Origin: Desulfocapsaceae bacterium
GTDB lineage: Bacteria > Desulfobacterota > Desulfobulbia > Desulfobulbales > Desulfocapsaceae
Direction: 5' to 3'
Assembly: GCA_029934775.1 (NCBI GenBank)
Contig: JAOZLO010000173.1
Location: 1-6,279, forward strand
DNA length: 6,279 bases
Both the position numbers and the translations under genes were made by a program. Shown here in pieces: positions 1 through 4,865 of this stretch; the stretch's first letter is position 1, and every line of letters starts with the position of its first letter. The notes beneath the pieces were generated by a model. That model was not told where the DNA came from. It worked only from the letters and a program-made list of their open reading frames with translations, and searched no databases.

Positions 1-1373
1 TCCTGCCTCTGATGACTCAGGGGGATTTTAACGGACGCATTTTCTGTACCAGAGCTACCGCCCACGCCTGTGAATATCTGTTGAAAGATTCTGCCAAAAT
101 ACAGGAAGGTGATGCTTCCTATCTGAACTACAAAACTGCCAAACATTTTCTGGCAAAACTCAAATCGAGAAATGGCAAAAAAAAGATCTCAAAAGAAGAA
201 CTGCGGGAGACAAAAGAATTATTGAAATCCGGTCCTCACAAACTGAAAACCGAGGCAATTGAAAAACTGCTGCGGGAACATCAGCTTGAAATAGTCAGCC
301 CTCTTTATACGATGGGTGCGGCGGTGGAGTCTCTTGATTATTTTAATGGAGTACCCTATGAACTTCCAGTGACAATTGGCAGGGATCTTACCTGTACATT
401 TTATGAGGCGGGTCATATTCTTGGATCTGCAATGTCGGTGCTGCAGCATAGAAGAGGGAGTGACATTAAAACTGTAATGTATAGCGGTGATGTCGGTCGA
501 TTTAACAAACCGATAATTCAAGATCCGGCCCTAAATTTTGCAGAGGAACATCGAGATATTGATCTGATGATAATGGAATCTACTTATGGCAACAGGTTCC
601 ACGATCCGGTTATTGATATGAAGCCTCTTCTTAAAAAAGTTCTTATAGAGACTTTTGATAGAGGAGGATCGGTGATTATCCCGAGTTTTTCATACGGTCG
701 CACCCAGGAGTTGATATATTATCTTCATGAGCTTTATCTGGCGGGTGAAGTTCCACGGAGACCTGTTTATGTTGATAGTCCCCTGGCAACAAATATAACC
801 CATGTGTTTGGTGAGCACCCGGAGACCTTTGACGAGGAGACTCATGCAACTTTCCTTGAAAAAGGGATTAACCCCTTTAGTTTTGAACAACTCAAGTTTG
901 TACAGTCCGTGGAGGAGTCCATGGCACTCAACCGGGATACCCGGTCTCATATTGTTCTCGCAGGGTCAGGAATGTGCGAAGGAGGACGGGTACTGCATCA
1001 TCTTCGACATAAAATTCATGAGGAACGTAATACCGTTCTCATTGTCGGGTATATGGGAGAAAATACATTTGGTCGACTTTTGCAGAAAAAGGGGGAACAG
1101 TACGCAGCAGACGGGCGAAAAGGGACACCACCTTCGGTTCGATTCTATAATAAGGAATATCCACTAAAGGCAAGAGTTGTCACTCTTGGCGGATTCAGTG
1201 CGCATGGAGATCGCAATGAGTTGACAAGGGTGTTAAAGGAATCAAATCTCAGGATTAAAAAAATAGTTCTCGTCCATGGAGAAGAAGAGCAGTCCCTGGC
1301 CTTCGCGGAATATCTCCGCCAGGAAGGGTTTGATGTGGTGGTACCGTACCATGGGCAAAGCGTTGCTGTTTAA
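1..1373 (+). CDS. Beta-CASP metallo-beta-lactamase RNA-processing nuclease (CPSF73-like/YsgI-type), 5' incomplete
   Basis: The reading frame is open to the left edge (in-frame codons Leu-Pro-Leu precede the ATG at 12), so the ATG at 12 is internal and the gene begins upstream. The missing part should be a few tens of residues carrying the HxHxDH metal motif. Numbering from that Met, later motifs of the family are all visible: motif 3 His in YEAGHILGSAM (H135), motif 4 Asp in YSGDVG (D160), motif A Glu in ESTYG (E189), the GSGMCEGGR loop (318-326), motif B His in GGFSAHGD (H398) and motif C His in VLVHGEEEQ (H422) within the C-terminal RMMBL region. Family members are zinc-dependent RNA endo- or exonucleases of the cytoplasm; bacterial ones act in RNA degradation or processing, with substrates mostly undefined. 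A charged Lys/Glu-rich segment (about residues 45-92) sits between the KDSAKIQEGDA region and the next conserved SPLYT stretch. It looks like an insertion relative to short homologues. The catalytic set seen is intact, so the enzyme is probably active. Confidence 0.93.
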   Translation, partial: LPLMTQGDFNGRIFCTRATAHACEYLLKDSAKIQEGDASYLNYKTAKHFLAKLKSRNGKKKISKEELRETKELLKSGPHKLKTEAIEKLLREHQLEIVSPLYTMGAAVESLDYFNGVPYELPVTIGRDLTCTFYEAGHILGSAMSVLQHRRGSDIKTVMYSGDVGRFNKPIIQDPALNFAEEHRDIDLMIMESTYGNRFHDPVIDMKPLLKKVLIETFDRGGSVIIPSFSYGRTQELIYYLHELYLAGEVPRRPVYVDSPLATNITHVFGEHPETFDEETHATFLEKGINPFSFEQLKFVQSVEESMALNRDTRSHIVLAGSGMCEGGRVLHHLRHKIHEERNTVLIVGYMGENTFGRLLQKKGEQYAADGRKGTPPSVRFYNKEYPLKARVVTLGGFSAHGDRNELTRVLKESNLRIKKIVLVHGEEEQSLAFAEYLRQEGFDVVVPYHGQSVAV

Positions 1374-1377
1374 CCAG

Positions 1378-1412
1378 GAGGCTGTTCGAGAATACCATTC
1401 TCGGACAGCCTC
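1378..1412. terminator. Long hairpin between convergent genes, probable shared terminator
   Basis: Arms 1378-1392 and 1398-1412 form a 15-bp stem around a 5-base loop (TACCA). As + strand RNA the only irregularity is one G-U pair; as - strand RNA the same position is a C/A mismatch, so the fold favours the + transcript. It starts 4 bases after the stop codon of the nuclease gene and lies 16 bases beyond the stop of the convergent outer-membrane gene. The following + strand sequence is only weakly T-rich (TTGTAT) and the - strand side has no T-run, so intrinsic termination may be inefficient. A role as transcript-end stabiliser is equally possible. Confidence 0.65.
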
Positions 1413-1428
1413 TTGTATCAACAGATTA

Positions 1429-2664
1429 TTAGAAACGGAATCTGACGCCAAATCCGAATCGACCATAGTCACCAATCTCGTCGAGTTCGTCTGTGGCAGA
1501 ACGTACTTCAACAAAGAGAGAGGTGTTGAACGCATCAGGTTCACCGTAAACGCGTGCTCCCAAACCAAGAATCAGATCCAGCTGACTGTTTTCAGCAGGG
1601 TTGTCATCATCACCATCAGTAATCCAGCCACCGACACCAAAATCAACATAGTATCTTGACCATTTGTATTCGGCCAGAGCATCGATTAAAAATGCACTTT
1701 CTCCGTCAAGGCCGTCAACCTGTGCAGCGCCACCAACTAAGCCAAGCAGAGACCAATCTTCGGTGAGCTTGTATTCGAGGCCTATTCTTCCAAAAAGGTA
1801 ATGGCCGGGATCAAACTGATGGGAATAACCAACATCTGCAAGAAAGCCTACCCTGCTGGTTCCGGTAACATCGGCTGTACATTCAGGTGAGGCACCATCT
1901 TCACCATCATTATCGGTGACAGTAACTTTCAATGTATTGTTTCCACAAGGCATTGCAACTTCAGTTCGTAAAACAGGACCCTCTACAGTCTTTTCACTGA
2001 CAACCTGTCCCTGGTTATCAACAAATGCAACAGACATTTTTTCGACATTCCCATCGGCGTCAGTGGAGCTTGTAGCGTCAATAGTGACCATTTCACCACA
2101 GAATGTTTTGGCAGGGGTCACAACCATATTGCATCGTGGTGGCTGATTTGCTTTTTGCACCACTACCGGTGTTGATACTACCGGAGGTGCAACCGCCACA
2201 ACAGGTATTGCTTTCATTCCCATATATGCAATATTACCGCAACCAAGAGGGACGGCAAAAGTGTAGCGGCTTCCATCCTTATCGATATAGAATTTATACC
2301 CGGTAAAAGGTTTTTCGCTTCCCCAGGTTACATCCTTAACGACGCGAACAGCTCCCTTGCCTTTTTTCTTATAGAGCATCCACTCAAACTTCGATCCTTT
2401 TTCAAATGCAACCGTTTCGATTTCTGCTTTCATAACCTGATCTATAAATACGGGAAATAGATCCGCCTGTGGTGTCAAATCAAAACCGCGTTTGACATCC
2501 ATTTCCTCAGTCTGGACCATCTTCTTCAGATCATCTACCGAAGTGAGTGGTGGTTGATAAAAGGGACTACGCCCGATTACCTGCAAGGTCGTTGCAGCCT
2601 GGGCTGTACTTAACATCAGAAATGCACAAACAGCTGCTGTAATTACAAATGATCTCAATTTCAA
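1429..2664 (-). CDS. Exported outer-membrane eight-strand beta-barrel protein with PKD/Ig-like domain
   Basis: The protein has 411 residues. Residues 1-23 are a signal peptide (basic MKLR, hydrophobic core, cleavage after AQA). Residues 24-150 form a domain I do not recognise, with FEWMLYKKK and YKFYIDKDGSRYTFAVPL. A Pro/Val-rich linker (152-172) leads to a PKD/Ig-like domain (about 173-269) with ATSSTDADG and VTVTDNDGE motifs and cysteines C178, C189, C240 and C262 that could form periplasmic disulfides. Residues 270-411 show eight alternating amphipathic strands, from RVGFLADVGYSHQ to YGRFGFGVRFRF, ending in the C-terminal Phe typical of BAM-inserted barrels. The start is TTG (2664-2662): an in-frame TAA lies just upstream, no ATG precedes the signal peptide, and an AGGGA site is 7 bases away. 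No OmpA-type peptidoglycan-binding domain follows, so it is not a classical OmpA. The ligand or partner is unknown; a structural or adhesion role is inference only. The gene stands alone, divergent from the V4R operon and convergent with the nuclease. Confidence 0.9.
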   Translation of the reverse strand: MKLRSFVITAAVCAFLMLSTAQAATTLQVIGRSPFYQPPLTSVDDLKKMVQTEEMDVKRGFDLTPQADLFPVFIDQVMKAEIETVAFEKGSKFEWMLYKKKGKGAVRVVKDVTWGSEKPFTGYKFYIDKDGSRYTFAVPLGCGNIAYMGMKAIPVVAVAPPVVSTPVVVQKANQPPRCNMVVTPAKTFCGEMVTIDATSSTDADGNVEKMSVAFVDNQGQVVSEKTVEGPVLRTEVAMPCGNNTLKVTVTDNDGEDGASPECTADVTGTSRVGFLADVGYSHQFDPGHYLFGRIGLEYKLTEDWSLLGLVGGAAQVDGLDGESAFLIDALAEYKWSRYYVDFGVGGWITDGDDDNPAENSQLDLILGLGARVYGEPDAFNTSLFVEVRSATDELDEIGDYGRFGFGVRFRF

Positions 2665-2671
2665 AATAAAG

Positions 2672-2676
2672 TCCCT
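2672..2676 (-). promoter_or_regulatory. Ribosome binding site deciding a TTG start
   Basis: On the - strand AGGGA lies 7 bases before the TTG codon that opens the outer-membrane gene. There is no ATG between the upstream in-frame stop and the signal peptide, and the next in-frame Met is residue 17, inside the hydrophobic core. This makes TTG the only start that keeps a complete signal sequence. Confidence 0.6.
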
Positions 2677-2768
2677 TTTTTAAGATGCTATGTGAAGTTT
2701 AAATATTACTAGATTATCATGTCCGGATATCAAAAATAATGCGGTTACCATATAAGATTGATTCCTAC

Positions 2769-2780
2769 TTTTCTAGAAAA
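2769..2780. repeat. Perfect 12-bp palindrome, candidate operator
   Basis: TTTTCTAGAAAA reads the same on both strands. It lies 105 bases upstream of the outer-membrane start codon and, ignoring the MITE-like insertion, about 125 bases from the V4R start, so it could serve either gene. AT-rich palindromes of this size occur by chance, and no second copy is seen in the window. Confidence 0.3.
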
Positions 2781-2843
2781 ATTTGCATAAGTATATGATG
2801 AAGAGTAACTTTATTATGAGAATAGCTGATTTGAACCACATCT

Positions 2844-2852
2844 TATTTTAAT
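2844..2852. repeat. Left copy of probable 9-bp target-site duplication
   Basis: TATTTTAAT directly precedes the left inverted repeat of the MITE-like element. Its partner on the other side is TATTTTGAT, one substitution different. Confidence 0.45.
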
Positions 2853-2961
2853 CAGTAGTGTCCGGTGTAGATCTTGCAGGAGGATTTATGGATGACGTTC
2901 CCCAAAGTTGTACATGAATCTGTTTTTCGTTGCTTTGCAATCTTCTAACTGGACACTGTTG
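2853..2961. mobile_element. MITE-like insertion of about 109 bp with imperfect terminal inverted repeats
   Basis: The left end 2853-2878 (beginning CAGTAGTGTCCGGT) and the inverted right end 2936-2961 (beginning CAACAGTGTCCAGT when read inward) agree at 17 of 26 positions. There are two conserved blocks: AGTGTCC(G/A)GT at the outside and TTGCA at the same distance inward. The copies of TATTTT(A/G)AT at 2844-2852 and 2962-2970 match at 8 of 9 bases and abut the ends exactly, as a 9-bp target-site duplication would. No transposase is encoded; the interior is only about 57 bases. This fits a non-autonomous derivative of an insertion sequence. IS families making 9-bp duplications (for example IS4-like) are candidates, but the family cannot be assigned from here. 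A chance arrangement in AT-rich DNA is not excluded. Confidence 0.55.
2892..2948 (+). other. 18-codon frame inside the MITE-like element, possible transposase remnant
   Basis: A strong GGAGGA (2879-2884) is followed 7 bases later by ATG and 18 codons (MTFPKVVHESVFRCFAIF) ending in TAA within the right inverted repeat. An overlapping ATG at 2888 opens a 9-codon frame but sits only 3 bases from the same site. The arrangement suits the 5' end of a transposase gene joined to the far end of an element by internal deletion. I do not recognise the peptide, and whether it is translated is unknown. Confidence 0.25.
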
Positions 2962-2970
2962 TATTTTGAT
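2962..2970. repeat. Right copy of probable 9-bp target-site duplication
   Basis: TATTTTGAT directly follows the right inverted repeat of the MITE-like element and matches the left copy at 8 of 9 bases. The single difference suggests the insertion is not recent. Confidence 0.45.
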
Positions 2971-2989
2971 TGTCAAAGTTTCAGAGCAT

Positions 2990-2995
2990 AGGAGG
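2990..2995 (+). promoter_or_regulatory. Shine-Dalgarno AGGAGG that fixes the V4R start
   Basis: A full AGGAGG lies 8 bases before the ATG at 3004. A longer in-frame reading from GTG at 2995 would overlap the site itself, so ATG 3004 is the start. Confidence 0.8.
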
Positions 2996-3003
2996 TGTTG
3001 ATT

Positions 3004-3522
3004 ATGGGTGACGTTTATAATTTCAACTGGACAGATCTTGGAGATCTCGCTGTGGGCCGCCCGAACCTTGGGGAGGAAACTTCAGTGATAGTGTACCGGC
3101 TTATGCAGTACACGTTCAAAGATGTTTTGTCCAAGGAAATCGGTAAGCAGCGAGCCGTGGAGTTGTTCGTTCAGGCCGGTCTTCTCGCCGGTAAAGAATT
3201 TTGCAACAATGTCCTGGATACCAGTCTGTCCTTTAATGCATTTATTGCTGATCTGAAGGATAAACTGGTGGCTCTAAAAGTTGGGGTTCTCCGGGTTGAA
3301 GAGGCTGATATGGATCAGTTGAAATTTGTGCTGACCGTGGCCGAAGATCTGGATTGTTCAGGATTACCAATCTTCGGTGAGTCAGTCTGCGACTACGATG
3401 AAGGATTCATTGCCGGTATCTTCGAACAGTACACAGGGAAGAAATTTACTGTCAAAGAAGTAGACTGCTGGGCTACCGGTGATAGAACCTGCCGTTTTGA
3501 GGTGAAACCAATCGAGGGTTGA
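3004..3522 (+). CDS. Stand-alone V4R (4-vinyl reductase-type) small-molecule-binding domain protein
   Basis: This 172-residue soluble protein has no signal peptide or membrane segment. The C-terminal half (about 105-168) is a V4R domain: AEDLDCSGLPIFGESVC, then YDEGFIAGIFEQYTG, then VKEVDCWATGDRTCRFEV. C129, E152, C155 and C163 have spacings of 23, 3 and 8 residues. These equal the spacings I recall for the zinc ligands of the phenol-sensing V4R domain of MopR (C155, E178, C181, C189), so a bound zinc is likely. The helical N-terminal half (Y31 to about L91) would shape the ligand pocket. V4R domains occur in BchJ-related proteins and as sensor domains of XylR/DmpR-type activators; here there is no attached effector. 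The gene ends one base before the diguanylate cyclase start, which points to translational coupling and joint function. The most likely job is a ligand sensor acting in trans on that cyclase; the ligand is unknown, and aromatic or hydrocarbon compounds are a guess from the family. Confidence 0.85.
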   Translation: MGDVYNFNWTDLGDLAVGRPNLGEETSVIVYRLMQYTFKDVLSKEIGKQRAVELFVQAGLLAGKEFCNNVLDTSLSFNAFIADLKDKLVALKVGVLRVEEADMDQLKFVLTVAEDLDCSGLPIFGESVCDYDEGFIAGIFEQYTGKKFTVKEVDCWATGDRTCRFEVKPIEG

Positions 3523-3523
3523 A

Positions 3524-4813
3524 ATGGATGCAAACCAGGTTTTGGTAGAAATCAGTACCTGTTTTAAAGAAGCTATGCGTAATGGCATCGGGGCGGAAGG
3601 CCTCTCTTTTCCTTTTGATCCGGAAGATATTGTCGATGATGGATTAAAAGATATCTGTCGTCGGCTGTCAGCTGTTTTTGATATGATCAATGAATCATAC
3701 CGGTACGCCGAGTTACTGGCTCGAGGTGACCTCAAAGCACAGGCATCCCGGACCAATATTTTTGCAATGCCTCTCAAAGGATTGCAGTCAAGTCTGGCGC
3801 ATCTTACATGGCAGGCAAATCAAGTTGCAGCGGGTGATCTGAGCCAGCAGGTACATTTTCTTGGTGAATTCTCAAATTCCTTTAATCTTATGATCAACTC
3901 CATCCGTGAGAAGAAGATTATTGAGCAGCAGTTTAAATTAATAACTGAAGTGCTTGGAGAAGGAGTTTTTCTCGTTGATTATTCAGGGAAAATCATTTTT
4001 TCAAATCCTGAATCGAACAGGTTGCTTGGTTACAGTTCCAGTGAAATTGAAAATGTTTTGATTCAGGAAGTTATTCATAAACAACAGCTGGATGGGACTT
4101 TATACAAGCCTGCTGAAAATCTACTTTTTGATGCTATAAGCATCGGCATAAATTATGACGATGAGGGGGCTTTTACCTGCAAATCAGGATTTTTGATGCC
4201 GGTAACAATTGCCAGTCGACCTGTTTTTAAAGATGAAAAACTGGATGGCGCAGTTATCGCATTTCGTGACATTACTGAACAGAAAAAATACGAACAATCT
4301 CTGGAAACTATAAATAAACTCCTGGAAACGCAAGCTACAACAGACGCTTTGACCGGGATTTATAACCGTGTAAAATTTGACAGGACATTAATAACTGAAA
4401 TATCAAAAGCTGAACGTTACAGCTCGCCTCTATCGGTTATTATTTTTGATATAGACCATTTTAAGAGAGTAAATGATACTTATGGCCATTCAGCAGGCGA
4501 CAATGTCCTGAAACGTCTTGCCAAGCTTGTTGGAGCCAATATTCGTGAAACCGACGTTTTTGCGCGCTGGGGCGGGGAGGAATTTGTGATTCAGGTGCCG
4601 GGAGTTTCTCTTGCTCAGACAGCAATATTTGCGGATAAATTACGCAGTAAGATTGAAGAATTTGATTTTTCAGAACCCGAGAGGATTACTGTGAGTTTTG
4701 GTGTTGCAGCCTTTCAACATGGAGATAATGGCACTACCCTGATTAATAGAGCAGATAAAGCTCTATACCGTGCCAAAGAAAACGGGCGAAATCAAGTTTG
4801 TCATAGCGAGTAA
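3524..4813 (+). CDS. Soluble diguanylate cyclase with tandem HAMP-like units, PAS and GGDEF domains
   Basis: The protein has 429 residues and makes cyclic di-GMP from two GTP. The N-terminal helical part (1-55) is followed by two HAMP-like units, each with a GDL motif (ARGDL at 66-70, AAGDL at 102-106), ending near MINSIREK (123-130). A PAS domain (about 134-250) runs from ITEVLGEGVFLVDYSGKI to AVIAFRDITEQ, then a short coiled linker leads to DALTGIYNR (274-282). The GGDEF domain has metal ligands D309 and E352, base-binding N317 and D326, active-site GGEEF (350-354) and an inhibitory I-site RETD (341-344) five residues before it. It should therefore be catalytically competent and product-inhibited. 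No transmembrane segment is present, unusual for HAMP proteins, so the signal is cytoplasmic. GAGGG at 3514-3518 inside the V4R gene end serves as its ribosome site, with a one-base gap between the genes. No EAL or HD-GYP domain is attached. Confidence 0.94.
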   Translation: MDANQVLVEISTCFKEAMRNGIGAEGLSFPFDPEDIVDDGLKDICRRLSAVFDMINESYRYAELLARGDLKAQASRTNIFAMPLKGLQSSLAHLTWQANQVAAGDLSQQVHFLGEFSNSFNLMINSIREKKIIEQQFKLITEVLGEGVFLVDYSGKIIFSNPESNRLLGYSSSEIENVLIQEVIHKQQLDGTLYKPAENLLFDAISIGINYDDEGAFTCKSGFLMPVTIASRPVFKDEKLDGAVIAFRDITEQKKYEQSLETINKLLETQATTDALTGIYNRVKFDRTLITEISKAERYSSPLSVIIFDIDHFKRVNDTYGHSAGDNVLKRLAKLVGANIRETDVFARWGGEEFVIQVPGVSLAQTAIFADKLRSKIEEFDFSEPERITVSFGVAAFQHGDNGTTLINRADKALYRAKENGRNQVCHSE

Positions 4814-4865
4814 ACTCAAAAGATCCACTGCGCAAAAGTGGACAAAAATTGTTAAAGAATCCAGA

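Larger units (their letters stand above)
2665..3003. other. Divergent intergenic region with no long gene
   Basis: This 339-base AT-rich stretch separates the outer-membrane gene (-) from the V4R operon (+) and must hold promoters for both. I found no convincing sigma-70 pair with 16-18 bp spacing and no -24/-12 (sigma-54) site on either strand, so no promoter is called. What can be supported is a perfect 12-bp palindrome (2769-2780), a MITE-like insertion (2853-2961) with its flanking repeat, and the Shine-Dalgarno sites of the two genes. Apart from an 18-codon frame inside the insertion, no coding sequence is seen. Confidence 0.7.

Noticed and set aside
802..1167. Open frame on + inside the nuclease gene, with further frames on - at 219-521 and 690-950
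   Set aside because: They overlap a gene with intact family motifs, show no domain features and have no convincing ribosome sites.
1276..1659. Open frame on + across the convergent gene ends, and its - strand counterpart 1242-1568
   Set aside because: Both run through the terminator hairpin and the coding sequences of the flanking real genes; their similar-looking peptides simply reflect the inverted repeat.
2966..2977. Small inverted repeat TTTGA-TTG-TCAAA near the V4R start as an operator
   Set aside because: Arms of only 5 bp in AT-rich DNA, and the left part overlaps the probable target-site duplication.
2995..3003. GTG start giving a three-residue-longer V4R protein
   Set aside because: The GTG overlaps the AGGAGG Shine-Dalgarno itself; ATG 3004 has correct spacing.
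3382..3777. Open frame on - opposite the V4R/cyclase junction
   Set aside because: Antisense to two well-supported domain-bearing genes, with no recognisable features.
4824..4842. Hairpin TCCACT/AGTGGA after the cyclase gene
   Set aside because: The stem is only 6 bp with a 7-base loop and no T-run follows on +; too weak to call a terminator.
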